DNA of 64,000 bases from Klenkia sesuvii (GTDB taxonomy: Bacteria; Actinomycetota; Actinomycetes; Mycobacteriales; Geodermatophilaceae): positions 150,383 to 214,382 of the forward strand of contig NZ_JBAPLU010000006.1 in assembly GCF_037083825.1 (NCBI RefSeq), in the 5' to 3' direction. Numbering within the stretch: the stretch's first letter is position 1; every line of letters begins with the position of its first letter. This document shows, in pieces, positions 1 through 8,260 of this stretch. The translations under genes and the position numbers were made by a program. The notes below the pieces were generated by a model. That model ran no database searches and was not told where the DNA came from. It worked only from the letters and a program-made list of their open reading frames with translations.

Positions 1-143
1 GTGCGGTCCTGGGCGACGGTGACGACGAGGACGCCGTCGGCGGGCTGCTCCTCCAGGACGAACGCGACCAGCAGGTCGTCGCGGTCGGGCACGTGCACGT
101 CGAGCACGCTGCGGGGGCCGGGGAGCTCCTCGCCGTCGGTCAT
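1..143 (-). CDS. hypothetical protein, partial (runs off left edge)
   Basis: This is the 5' part of a leftward gene cut by the window edge. The ATG at 141-143 has an AGGAG Shine-Dalgarno match 8 bases upstream (152-156), and 47 codons follow without a stop. The visible protein begins MTDGEELPGPRSVLDVHV and is rich in Asp and Glu. No family is recognised in this fragment. It is divergent from the MOSC gene at 230. Confidence 0.6.
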   Translation of the reverse strand, partial: MTDGEELPGPRSVLDVHVPDRDDLLVAFVLEEQPADGVLVVTVAQDR

Positions 144-229
144 CTCGTCCACTCCTGGTCTCGAAGGCGGTCCAGGCTCGCACGCCCGCGTGGGACGCGG
201 GGGGACCCCCGGCGCGGCACACTGCTGGC

Positions 230-934
230 ATGCAGGTGCTGGAGCTGTGGCGCTACCCGGTCAAGTCCTTGCAGGGCGAACGGTGCGCGGAGGTCGAGGT
301 GGGCCCCGAGGGGTTCGTCGGCGACCGGGCGTGGGCGCTGTTCGACACCTCGACCGGGTTCGGGCTGACGGCCCGCCGCGTGCCCGAGCTGCTGTTCGCC
401 GCCGCCCGCACCACCGGCGGTCGGCCCGATGTGGTGCTGCCCGACGGCACGGTGACCAGCGACGACGCCGTCCTGTCGGCCTGGGTGGGCCGCCCGGTCG
501 AGCTGCGACCGGCCAGCTACACCGGCCCGCGCACCTACGAGAACCCCGACGACGTCGACACCGAGTCGCGCTGGAACCCGTTCTCCGGCGCCGACGGCGC
601 CTTCCACGACAACGCGGGCTCGCGGATCACCCTGCTGTCCACCGGGTCGACCGGCACCTGGGCGCCGCGCCGGTTCCGGGCCAACGTGCTGCTCGACGGC
701 GACGGGGAGGACGCGTTGGTCGGCCAGCGGGTGCGGCTGGGCACGGCGGAGCTCGACGTCGTCGCCCCGGTCCCGCGGTGCGTGATGACCACCCGCCCGC
801 AGCCCGGCGGGGTGGGCCGGGACACCGGGGTGCTCAAGACCATCCACCGCACGCACGACGGCACGCTGTCGGTGGGCGCGATGCCCGTCGGCGGGGGTCG
901 CATCGCGGTCGGCGACGAGCTGCAGGCATGGTGA
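230..934 (+). CDS. MOSC domain-containing protein
   Basis: The 234-residue protein starts MQVLELWRYPVKSLQGE, the hallmark beginning of the MOSC N-terminal beta-barrel domain. The MOSC domain proper (named from molybdenum cofactor sulfurases) fills the C-terminal half. A Cys in PRCVMTTRP (about residue 184) matches the conserved family cysteine. The family is thought to bind and transfer sulfur or act on N-hydroxylated compounds with a Moco enzyme; the partner is not visible here. The ATG has no Shine-Dalgarno, but CACACT lies 6 bases upstream, consistent with a leaderless mRNA. The stop overlaps the next gene by 7 bases, so the two are probably co-transcribed. Confidence 0.88.
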   Translation: MQVLELWRYPVKSLQGERCAEVEVGPEGFVGDRAWALFDTSTGFGLTARRVPELLFAAARTTGGRPDVVLPDGTVTSDDAVLSAWVGRPVELRPASYTGPRTYENPDDVDTESRWNPFSGADGAFHDNAGSRITLLSTGSTGTWAPRRFRANVLLDGDGEDALVGQRVRLGTAELDVVAPVPRCVMTTRPQPGGVGRDTGVLKTIHRTHDGTLSVGAMPVGGGRIAVGDELQAW

Positions 935-1155
935 ACCCCGTGCAGACCGTGGAGCTCCGGCCGGGCGAGGACGTCATCCGGCTGGGTCAGCTGCTCAAGC
1001 TGGTGGACGCCGTCCCGACCGGTGCGCAGGTCAAGGACGTACTGGCCGAGGGCGTCGTGCGGGTCAACGGGGAACCCGAGGACCGCCGCGGCCGCCAGCT
1101 CCGCGCCGGCGACGTCGTCTCGATCGAGGGCCTCGGCGACGTCCGCGTCGGCTGA
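928..1155 (+). CDS. RNA-binding S4 domain protein (YbcJ-like)
   Basis: A 75-residue protein made almost entirely of an S4 RNA-binding fold: I-x-L-x-x-L-L-K at residues 16-24, then VKDVLAEGVVRVNGEPEDRR and a GDVV turn near the end. Stand-alone S4 proteins of this size (E. coli YbcJ type) are thought to bind structured RNA, probably on the ribosome or tRNA. The ATG at 928 overlaps the last 7 bases of the MOSC gene, so translation is likely coupled. A specific cellular role cannot be assigned from the sequence. Confidence 0.85.
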   Translation: MVNPVQTVELRPGEDVIRLGQLLKLVDAVPTGAQVKDVLAEGVVRVNGEPEDRRGRQLRAGDVVSIEGLGDVRVG

Positions 1156-1435
1156 CCTGCCACCGCCCGTCGAGTGCGGCGAGAGACCGGACGCCCGGCC
1201 GCTCACCGAGGACGGCCAGGTACTCGTCGTGGGGACGGCCGACCACGACGCCGTCGACGTCGGCCCCCCGCGTCGTCGCCGCGGACCCGAGGGCCCGCCG
1301 CCACCCCGTCGGGTCCGGTGGCTGGGGCCCGGGCGGCACCGTCACTCCGCCCGCCGCGTAGTAGGCCCTGCGCGCCAGGTCGTGCACGCGGGCCACGGCC
1401 TCGGCGTCGTCGGGCACACCGTCACGGATCGGCAC
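1064..1435 (-). pseudogene. GNAT acetyltransferase-like remnant
   Basis: From a GTG at 1435 the leftward frame reads VPIRDGVPDDAEAVARVHDL, which resembles the first strand and helix of GNAT N-acetyltransferases. After about 90 residues the similarity stops: the acetyl-CoA loop (Q/R-x-x-G-x-G/A) is missing. The frame then runs as low-complexity Arg-rich sequence through the 3' end of the convergent S4 gene. It is best read as a decayed or truncated gene. It is the main content of the stretch 1156-1491, which otherwise holds no recognisable gene. Confidence 0.35.
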
Positions 1436-1491
1436 CGGTTGATCATGACCCGTCGCCCTGGTCGACCAGGCGGTGGTGGGTGCGGCCGGGA

Positions 1492-1737
1492 TCAGGACCG
1501 GTAGACGTCGCGGCGGTGGTCGACCCGGACGACGACCACCACGACCCGGTCGCCGTGGATCTCGTAGAGGACCCGGTAGTCGCCTCGTCGTTCGCTGTGC
1601 AGTCCGTCCAGGGGCGCCCGGAGCGGCTTCCCCACCCGTTCCGGGGCCTCGGCCAGCGGGCCGTGGATGAACTCGACCAGGCCACATGCTCCTCGACTGC
1701 ACTGTTGTGGTGGTCTCGGGCGTCCTGAGACCACCAC
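1492..1737 (-). pseudogene. RelE/ParE-family toxin, frameshifted remnant
   Basis: The C-terminal 55 or so residues are a clear RelE-type toxin: VEFIHGPLAEAPERVGKPLR, then GDYRVLYEI and VDHRRDVYRS, including the Arg and Tyr positions used for mRNA cleavage on the ribosome. The expected N-terminus is not in this frame. A plausible match (WSQDARD...VEEHVA) lies in a neighbouring frame just upstream and joins at about 1672-1680, so a single-base change has broken the gene. No antitoxin gene is recognisable on either side. The break sits beside a strong inverted repeat (1707-1737). Confidence 0.6.
1707..1737. repeat. perfect 11-bp inverted repeat, 9-nt loop
   Basis: GTGGTGGTCTC at 1707-1717 and GAGACCACCAC at 1727-1737 are exact reverse complements separated by GGGCGTCCT. 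The hairpin lies at the broken 5' end of the RelE remnant. It could be a transcription terminator, an attenuator or a scar of a small repetitive element. Confidence 0.6.
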
Positions 1738-1795
1738 CGGGGCGCAGTCGGTGCCGGATCAGCGGGGCTGGCAGGTGGTCGGTGTGTACCCGGCT

Positions 1796-1809
1796 GTTCC
1801 ACGTGGAAC
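1796..1809. promoter_or_regulatory. parS-like ParB binding site
   Basis: GTTCCACGTGGAAC is a perfect 14-bp palindrome matching the core of actinobacterial parS (Streptomyces form close to GTTTCACGTGGAAC). It lies 9 bases before the RNB gene start. Two further identical copies occur at 27739 and 44674. ParB bound to such sites organises the origin region for segregation. Confidence 0.75.
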
Positions 1810-1818
1810 GGTGGCCGG

Positions 1819-3204
1819 GTGGCTCGTGTGCTGAGGGTGTCCGGTCCGCTCGACTTCGCCGCGATCCGCGCGGAGTTCGACGTCCCGGAGGAGTTCCCCG
1901 CCGACGTCCTGGCCGAGGCGGACCGGGTCGCGGCCGACCCACCGCTGCCCGAGCACGACGCCACCGACCTGCCGCTGGTCACCCTCGACCCGCCGGGCGC
2001 CCGGGACCTCGACCAGGCGGTGCACCTCGCACGACGGGACGGCGGCTACCGCGTCTCCTACGCCATCGCCGACGTCGGCGCCTTCGTACCGCTCGGCAGT
2101 GCGATCGACGCCGAGGCCCGCCGGCGCGGCCAGACCGTCTACTGCCCCGACGGCCGCACCCCGCTGCACCCGCCGCAGCTGAGCGAGGGAGCCGCCAGCC
2201 TGCTGCCCGGCCAGCTGCGCCCGGCCGCACTGTGGACCATCGACCTCGACGACCGGGGCGAGGTGACCGCCGTCGACCTGCGGCGAGCCCGCGTGCGCAG
2301 CCGCGCCCAGCTGGACTACGAGTCGGCCGGCGCCGACCTCCCCGCCGAGCTCGCGCTGCTGCCCGAGATCGGCCGCCTGCTGCAGGCCCGGGCCCGCGAC
2401 CGCGGCGCGATCGAGCTGGGCACGCCGTCCCAGGAGGTCGAGCCCGGCCCGGACGGCGGCTGGACCGTCGTCTTCCGCGGCCAGTCCGACGTCGAGGGCT
2501 GGAACGCGCAGATCTCGCTGCTCACCGGCCGGTGCGCCGCGCGGCTGATGCTGGACGGCGGCGTCGGCATCCTGCGCACGCTGCCCTCCCCGGACCCCGG
2601 CGCGGTCCAGGCGCTGCGCCGGCTGGCCCCGGGCCTCGGCGTCGACTGGCCCGACGGCGCCGGCCCCGGCGACGTCGTCGCGACCCTCGACCCCGCGCAG
2701 CCCCGGCACGCCGCCTTCCTCGACGCGGCCACGAGCCTGCTGCGCGGGGCCGGGTACACCGCCTTCGACGGCGAGCCCCCGGCCGAGCCGGGGCACGGGG
2801 GCGTCGGCGGGCCGTACGCCCACGTCACCGCACCGCTGCGCCGGCTGGTCGACCGGTTCGGCACCGAGGTGTGCCTGGCGCTCGCGGCGGGGGAGCAGCC
2901 CTCGGCCGAGCTGCGGGCCGCCCTGCCCGAGCTGCCCGCGCTCATGGCGGCGTCGGAACGGCGCACCCGCGCCGTCGAGCGGGCCGTGGTCGACCTGGTC
3001 GAGGCCACCCTGCTGGCTGACCGGGTGGGTGAGGTGTTCGACGCCGTGGTGCTCGACGCCGAGGAGGAGCGCTCGACCGTCGTGCTCACCGACCTCGCCG
3101 TCCAGGCCCGCTGCGAGGGTCGGCTGACGCCGGGGCACGTCGTCCGGGTGCGGTTGACCGAGGCCGACCCGGCCACCCGCACCGTCCGCTTCGCCCCCGC
3201 CTGA
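1819..3204 (+). CDS. RNB-domain ribonuclease (RNase II/R family, short form)
   Basis: 461 residues dominated by the RNB catalytic domain. The Asp cluster that binds the two metal ions is visible as LDPPGARDLDQAVHLARRDG (about residues 55-75), followed by VSYAIADVGAFV and a late PYAHVTAPLRRLVDR block. It lacks the cold-shock domains of full-length RNase II/R, as in the short actinobacterial RNB proteins. It would degrade single-stranded RNA 3' to 5' in the cytoplasm. GTG 1819 is used as the start; GTG 1828 is an in-frame alternative. A parS-like site sits immediately upstream. Confidence 0.88.
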   Translation: MARVLRVSGPLDFAAIRAEFDVPEEFPADVLAEADRVAADPPLPEHDATDLPLVTLDPPGARDLDQAVHLARRDGGYRVSYAIADVGAFVPLGSAIDAEARRRGQTVYCPDGRTPLHPPQLSEGAASLLPGQLRPAALWTIDLDDRGEVTAVDLRRARVRSRAQLDYESAGADLPAELALLPEIGRLLQARARDRGAIELGTPSQEVEPGPDGGWTVVFRGQSDVEGWNAQISLLTGRCAARLMLDGGVGILRTLPSPDPGAVQALRRLAPGLGVDWPDGAGPGDVVATLDPAQPRHAAFLDAATSLLRGAGYTAFDGEPPAEPGHGGVGGPYAHVTAPLRRLVDRFGTEVCLALAAGEQPSAELRAALPELPALMAASERRTRAVERAVVDLVEATLLADRVGEVFDAVVLDAEEERSTVVLTDLAVQARCEGRLTPGHVVRVRLTEADPATRTVRFAPA

Positions 3205-3435
3205 CAGGCCAACCCCCACCCCGCTCGGCTGCCGCCTGGGTCAACCCCACCGGCTGTCCCTCCTGCCCCGCTGTGACGTGGGGGAAGGGGCGCTGGGCTG
3301 GGCCGACCCGTGCGGCGGTGGGTGGAGCGGGGTGGTCGGCAGAGCGGCGGGGGTCGGCCGCTGCCCCGACCGCTGCCCCGACCGTCCGTGGGTGGTCCCG
3401 CCCGACGTCCTGGTGGAGGTGGCAGGCTCGACCGC

Positions 3436-4611
3436 GTGAGCACCCACCTCGCCGCGCGGCTGCAGGGCTTCGGGACGACGGTCTTCGCGGAGATGAGCGC
3501 GCTCGCGGTGGCCACCGGTTCGGTCAACCTCGGGCAGGGCTTCCCCGACACCCCCGGCCCGGCCGAGGTGCTCGACGTCGCCCGCGCCGCCATCGGCACC
3601 CCGCTCGACCAGTACCCGCCCGGCCCCGGCCTGCCGGTGCTGCGCGAGGCCGTCAGCGCCCACGTGCAGCGCTTCCGCGGGCTGGCCTACGACGCCGACA
3701 CCGAGGTGCTGGTGACCGCGGGCGCCACCGAGGCGCTGGCCGGGGCGATGCTGGGGCTGCTCGACCCCGGCGACGAGGTCGTGGTCCTCGAGCCGCTCTA
3801 CGACAGCTACGCCGCCGGTGTCGCGATGGCCGGGGGCGTCGTCGTCCCGGTGCCGCTGCGGCCGCCGCCGGCCCCGCCGGGCGAGGTCTCGACCGCACCG
3901 TGGACCCTCGACCCCGCCGAGCTGCGCGCCGCGATCACCCCGCGCACGAAGCTGGTGCTGCTCAACACCCCGCACAACCCCACCGGGAAGGTGCTCGACC
4001 GCGCCGAGCTCGAGCTGGTGGCCGACGTCGTCCGGGAGCACGACCTGCTGGCCGTCACCGACGAGGTCTACGAGCACCTGGTCTTCGCAGGCGCCGAGCA
4101 CGTCTCGCTGGCGCAGCTGCCCGGCATGCGCGAACGCACCCTGGTGGTCGGCAGCGGTGGCAAGACGTTCTCCACCACGGGGTGGAAGGTCGGCTGGGTG
4201 TGCGGGCCGGCCGAGCTGGTCGCCTGCGTGCGCACCGCCAAGCAGTTCCTCACCTACGTCAACGCCGGGCCCTTCCAGCCGGCGGTCGCCGCCGGGCTGG
4301 GGCTGCCCGACGCCTACTTCGCCGGGATCGCCGCCGAGCTGGAGGGCAAGCGCGACCGGCTGGTGACCGGGCTCGCCGCGGCCGGGTTGCCGGTGGTCAG
4401 CCCGCAGGCCACCTACTTCGCCACCGTGCGGGTCGACGGCGACGCCCTGGCGTTCTGCCGGGAGCTGCCGCACCGGGTCGGGGTGGTCGCCGTCCCGAGC
4501 TCGGTCTTCTACACGCCGCAGCACGCGGACCTGGGTCGCGACCTGGTGCGGTTCGCCTTCTGCAAGCGCGACGAGGTGCTCGACGAGGCCGTCCGGAGGT
4601 TGACCGCATGA
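3436..4611 (+). CDS. class I/II PLP-dependent aminotransferase (glutamine/methionine transaminase-like)
   Basis: 391 residues with the fold-type I aminotransferase pattern: NLGQGFPDTPGP near the start, NTPHNPTGKV, DEVYEHLVF, and the Schiff-base Lys243 in GSGGKTFSTTGWKVGW. The sequence is of the YbdL / glutamine transaminase K subgroup, also annotated as DapC in many genomes. Its 3' end overlaps an omega-amidase gene by 4 bases (ATGA). That pairing is the known two-step route in which a glutamine transaminase makes 2-oxoglutaramate and omega-amidase hydrolyses it, pulling transamination forward, for example in methionine salvage. The GTG start is preceded by CAGGCT at 7 bases. Confidence 0.87.
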   Translation: MSTHLAARLQGFGTTVFAEMSALAVATGSVNLGQGFPDTPGPAEVLDVARAAIGTPLDQYPPGPGLPVLREAVSAHVQRFRGLAYDADTEVLVTAGATEALAGAMLGLLDPGDEVVVLEPLYDSYAAGVAMAGGVVVPVPLRPPPAPPGEVSTAPWTLDPAELRAAITPRTKLVLLNTPHNPTGKVLDRAELELVADVVREHDLLAVTDEVYEHLVFAGAEHVSLAQLPGMRERTLVVGSGGKTFSTTGWKVGWVCGPAELVACVRTAKQFLTYVNAGPFQPAVAAGLGLPDAYFAGIAAELEGKRDRLVTGLAAAGLPVVSPQATYFATVRVDGDALAFCRELPHRVGVVAVPSSVFYTPQHADLGRDLVRFAFCKRDEVLDEAVRRLTA

Positions 4612-5363
4612 GGATCGCCGCGATCCAGCACGACATCGTCTGGGAGGACCGTGCCGCCAACCACGCCGCGCTGGCCGGCCCCGTGGCCCGGGCGGTCGAC
4701 GAGGGCGCCGGGTTGGTGGTGCTCAGCGAGACGTTCTCCACCGGCTTCTCCATGACCGAGGGCATCGGCGAGCCCGAGGGCGGGACGTCGGCGCAGTTCC
4801 TGCAGGCCCAGGCGCGCCAGCACGGCATCTGGGTCGGCGGCTCGTGCGCCGAGGTCGCCCCCGACGACCCCCGGCCCTACAACTCCTTCGTGCTGGCCGG
4901 CCCCGACGGCGAGGTGCACCGCTACCGCAAGCAGCACCCCTTCACCTACGCCGGCGAGCACGAGCGGTTCCGGGCGGGCCGCTCCCCGCTGACCGTGCAG
5001 GTCGGCGACCTGCGGGTGAGCCTGTTCGTCTGCTACGACCTGCGCTTCGCCGACGCGTTCTGGGCGCTGGCCCCGGACACCGACGTCTACCTGGTGCCGG
5101 CCAACTGGCCCGCCGCCCGGCGCGAGCACTGGACGACGCTGCTGCGCGCCCGGGCGATCGAGAACCAGGCCTACGTCGTCGGGGTCAACCGGGTCGGCAC
5201 CGCCGGCGACGGCACGCAGCACTGCGGGGACAGCCGGATCATCAGCCCGCTGGGCGAGCTGCTGGCCGAGGCCGGCGACGGCGAGCGCGTGCTGCTGGCC
5301 GACGTCGACCCGGCCGAGGTCGCCCGGGTCCGCGCGCGGTTCCCCTTCCTCGCCGACCGCTGA
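4608..5363 (+). CDS. carbon-nitrogen hydrolase, omega-amidase (Nit2/YafV-like)
   Basis: 251 residues with the nitrilase-superfamily triad Glu41 (VLSETFSTGF), Lys108 (YRKQHPF) and Cys142 (FVCYDLRF). The surrounding motifs, including YRKQHPFTYAGEHERFRAG and PANWPAARREHW, are those of omega-amidases that hydrolyse 2-oxoglutaramate or 2-oxosuccinamate to the oxoacid and ammonia. The ATG overlaps the aminotransferase stop, so the two enzymes are made together and very likely act in sequence. Family assignment is firm; the exact in vivo substrate is inferred from the neighbour. Confidence 0.88.
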   Translation: MRIAAIQHDIVWEDRAANHAALAGPVARAVDEGAGLVVLSETFSTGFSMTEGIGEPEGGTSAQFLQAQARQHGIWVGGSCAEVAPDDPRPYNSFVLAGPDGEVHRYRKQHPFTYAGEHERFRAGRSPLTVQVGDLRVSLFVCYDLRFADAFWALAPDTDVYLVPANWPAARREHWTTLLRARAIENQAYVVGVNRVGTAGDGTQHCGDSRIISPLGELLAEAGDGERVLLADVDPAEVARVRARFPFLADR

Positions 5364-5409
5364 CGCGCGGAGCAGGGTGCGAGGAACCCTCCACTTCCGC
5401 ACTCCGGGG

Positions 5410-6372
5410 TCACCCGGGCGGCAGCACCAGCTCGGCCACGACCGCTCGGTGGTCGCTGCCGGGCAGGTCGTGCACCGAGAAGCCGGCCACGCCCACCCGG
5501 CGGTCCACCAGCACGTGGTCGATGGTCAACCGCGGCTGCGGCCGGCCCTCGGGGCTCCACGTGTGCACCAGGGCCTGACCGGTGCACGCCGCGGCGTCGA
5601 CGTAGCCGCGAGCCAGCAACCGGCGGAACGACGCATGGTCGGGGGTCGCGTTGAAGTCACCGGCCAGCACCCGCAGCGCGTCGCCACCGGCGTCGGGGAG
5701 CTGGGCCATCTCCCGCTCCCAGCGGCGGGTGCGGGCGACGCTGACCGGGGGGTCGGTGTGCACGGCGGTGACCTCGAGGTCGGGGCCGCCGGGCACGGCC
5801 AGCCGGACGACGGGCTGCTCGAACCGACCCGGCGCCCCGCCCCGGTCGAGCACCTCCAACCGGGTCCACACCGCACCACCGGCCGCCGGTGGTGCGCCCG
5901 GCCGGTGCCCGCGCACGTGCTCGTGCGGCAGCAGCTCGGCCAGGCCGGCGTCGCGGAACGCGCGGTCGGCCGCCGGGGTCAGCTCGACCAGGCACAGCAC
6001 GTCGGCGTCGAACCGGCGCACCAGGTCCAGGACGGCGTGCGGGTCGGCCCGCCCGTGCAGGAGGTTGGCCGACACCACGCGCACCCGGGGGCCCGCTGCG
6101 TCGGCGCCCCGGCCCCGGGTGCGGGCCGCGGTGGCACCGGTCAGGACCGCAGCCGCGGCGGCCGAGACCACGGTGCCGAGGGGGGACCGGCGGGCCAGGG
6201 CCACCCCGAGCGGCAGCGCCGACGACACGGCCGCGTAGGGCAGGAAGGACATGGCCGGCACCAGCGGCCACCCGCGCTCGGCGCCGGTGGCACGCAGCCC
6301 CGCGCACACCGCCCAGGGGGTGGCGAGGGCCAGGGGGAGGAGGTCGCGCCGCACGGTGGTCATCGCAGCCAT
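5410..6372 (-). CDS. endonuclease/exonuclease/phosphatase-family protein with N-terminal membrane segments
   Basis: 320 residues. The first 85 or so are hydrophobic, with about three membrane helices, ending in a TRGRG basic turn. The EEP domain follows with VVSANLLHG, LCLVEL (catalytic Glu), AVHTDPP, LAGDFNATPDH, IDHVLV and the closing SDHRAVVAEL. These membrane-anchored EEP proteins are common in Actinobacteria and probably hydrolyse phosphodiesters outside the membrane; the substrate is unknown. It is convergent with the omega-amidase gene and divergent from the CYTH-CHAD gene. ATG 6372 is followed by another ATG three codons later, which could also be used. Confidence 0.85.
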   Translation of the reverse strand: MAAMTTVRRDLLPLALATPWAVCAGLRATGAERGWPLVPAMSFLPYAAVSSALPLGVALARRSPLGTVVSAAAAAVLTGATAARTRGRGADAAGPRVRVVSANLLHGRADPHAVLDLVRRFDADVLCLVELTPAADRAFRDAGLAELLPHEHVRGHRPGAPPAAGGAVWTRLEVLDRGGAPGRFEQPVVRLAVPGGPDLEVTAVHTDPPVSVARTRRWEREMAQLPDAGGDALRVLAGDFNATPDHASFRRLLARGYVDAAACTGQALVHTWSPEGRPQPRLTIDHVLVDRRVGVAGFSVHDLPGSDHRAVVAELVLPPG

Positions 6373-6453
6373 GATCGACCACAGGGTTGCTGTTCACCTG
6401 GTTGCGGTAGAAAGCGCACCTCAACCCGTTGATCGAGCAGGAGTGGATGCACC

Positions 6454-8250
6454 GTGGCGACCGAGCACACCGAGATCGAGCGCAAGTTCGACGTCGACGA
6501 GGCGTTCGTGCTGCCCGACCTCTCCGCGGTGCCCGGGGTGGCGTCGGCGGGCGAGGCCGTCGTGCACGACCTGCAGGCCACCTACTACGACACCGCGGAC
6601 CTGCGACTGGCCCGCGCGAAGATCACCCTCCGCCGGCGCACCGGTGGCCCCGACGACGGCTGGCACCTCAAGCTCCCGGCCGCCGCGGGCGCCCGCCGCG
6701 AGCTGCAGTCGCCCCTGGGCCGGGCGGTCAAGGCCCCGCCGCGCGCCGTCCTGCTGCCCGTGCTGGGCGTCGTCCGGCGCGCCCCGGCCGGCCAGGTGGC
6801 CACCCTGCAGACCCGCCGCACCGTGACCACGCTGCTCGCCGAGGACGGCCGGGTGCTCGCCGAGGTGGCCGACGACCAGGTCACCGGGACGGCGCTGCCG
6901 GCCGCCGCCGGCGAGGCCGCGGTCGTCTCCACGTGGCGCGAGGTCGAGGTCGAACTGGTCGACGGCGACGAAGAGCTGCTGAGCGCCGTGGGCGCCGAGC
7001 TCGAGGTCTCCGGGGCCCGCCCGTCGGCCTCGGCGGCCAAGCTCACCCGCGTGCTCGCCGAGCGGCTCGCCGGTCCGCCGCCGGCCGCCGTCCAGGACGA
7101 GGACGACGACGAGGACGACGTCGACGACGACGGCGCCACCCCGGTGGTGGCGGAGCCGCTGCCCGAGGGCAAGAAGGCCCGCGCCAAGGAGGTCGCGCGG
7201 CGCGCGCAGGCCGCCAAGGCAGCCGAGAAGGCAGCGAAGAAGGCGGCGAAGAAGGCCGAGAAGGCCGCCGCCGAGCAGGCCCGGGCGGCCGCGGTCCCCA
7301 TGGCCGGCGAGGTCGTCGTCGCCGCGCTCGCCGAACAGCTCACCGCCCTGCAGCGCGCCGACCTCATGGTGCGCACCGACGTCCCCGACGGCGTGCACCA
7401 GGTGCGCGTCGCCGCCCGCCGGTTGCGCAGCATCCTGGCCGCCTACCGTCCCGTGCTCGACCGCACCGGCACCGACGCCGTCCGCGACGAGCTGCAGTGG
7501 CTGGGCCAGGAGCTCTCGGGCACCCGCGATGCCGAGGTCTCGGTCGAGCACCTGCGCGAGCTGGTCGCCGCCCAGCCGGCGGAGTACGTGCTGGGGCCGG
7601 TGGCGTCCCGGCTGCAGCAGGCCGAGCTGCAGGGCCAGACCCAGGGCACCGGGCAGGCGGTCGCCACGTTGAGCACCCCGCGCTACCTGACCCTGCTGGA
7701 CACCCTGCACGCCCTGGTCGCCCAGCCCCCGCTGACCGACCTGGCCACCGAGCCGGCCGAGGAGGTCGTCGCCGGCGTGCTGCGGCACACCGTGAAGCGG
7801 CTGCAGAAGCTGGTGGACGCCGCCGAGGACGCCGAGTTCGCCGAGGACGGGCCGGGTGAGCACGGCGCGGGTGAGCACGGTGCTGCCGAGAGCCCGTACG
7901 AGCTGGCGCTGCACGAGGTGCGCAAGGCCGGCAAGCGGGTCCGCTACACCGCCGAGGTCGCCGCGCCCGTGCTCGACGGCCGCGGCAAGAAGAAGAACGG
8001 CGCCGTCATGGGCGTGGTCGACGCGATGAAGCAGCTGCAGGACGTCCTCGGCGACCGGCAGGACACCGTGGTCACCCGCGAGCTGTGCCGCACCGTCGGC
8101 CAGGCCGCCTTCGACGCCGGGGAGAACGCCTGGACCTACGGCCGGCTGCACGCCCTCGAGGAGGCCCGGGCGATGCAGGCCGAGCGCGACTTCTGGGCGC
8201 TGTGGCCGACGCTGGCCCCCGTGCTGAACGGGGTCACCCGCAAGCGCTGA
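6454..8250 (+). CDS. CYTH and CHAD domain-containing protein
   Basis: 598 residues. The N-terminal CYTH domain (residues 1-205) shows TEIERKFDVDE, the ExExK-type signature of triphosphate tunnel enzymes, with further conserved Arg/Lys/Glu on the strands. The C-terminal CHAD domain (about 285-598) carries the conserved His/Arg/Lys helices VHQVRVAARRLRS and HEVRKAGKRVRYTAEV that bind polyphosphate. Between them is an unusual linker: a run of Asp/Glu followed by a Lys/Ala-rich coiled stretch (about residues 208-278). CHAD proteins localise to polyphosphate granules, and CYTH domains cleave inorganic triphosphate. The GTG start has a CAGGAG Shine-Dalgarno at about 6438-6443. Confidence 0.9.
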   Translation: MATEHTEIERKFDVDEAFVLPDLSAVPGVASAGEAVVHDLQATYYDTADLRLARAKITLRRRTGGPDDGWHLKLPAAAGARRELQSPLGRAVKAPPRAVLLPVLGVVRRAPAGQVATLQTRRTVTTLLAEDGRVLAEVADDQVTGTALPAAAGEAAVVSTWREVEVELVDGDEELLSAVGAELEVSGARPSASAAKLTRVLAERLAGPPPAAVQDEDDDEDDVDDDGATPVVAEPLPEGKKARAKEVARRAQAAKAAEKAAKKAAKKAEKAAAEQARAAAVPMAGEVVVAALAEQLTALQRADLMVRTDVPDGVHQVRVAARRLRSILAAYRPVLDRTGTDAVRDELQWLGQELSGTRDAEVSVEHLRELVAAQPAEYVLGPVASRLQQAELQGQTQGTGQAVATLSTPRYLTLLDTLHALVAQPPLTDLATEPAEEVVAGVLRHTVKRLQKLVDAAEDAEFAEDGPGEHGAGEHGAAESPYELALHEVRKAGKRVRYTAEVAAPVLDGRGKKKNGAVMGVVDAMKQLQDVLGDRQDTVVTRELCRTVGQAAFDAGENAWTYGRLHALEEARAMQAERDFWALWPTLAPVLNGVTRKR

Positions 8251-8260
8251 CAATGGGGCG

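Noticed and set aside
3359..3384. Tandem GCTGCCCCGACC repeat upstream of the aminotransferase
   Set aside because: A two-copy low-complexity repeat in a GC-rich spacer with no link to promoter or gene; not enough to call a feature.
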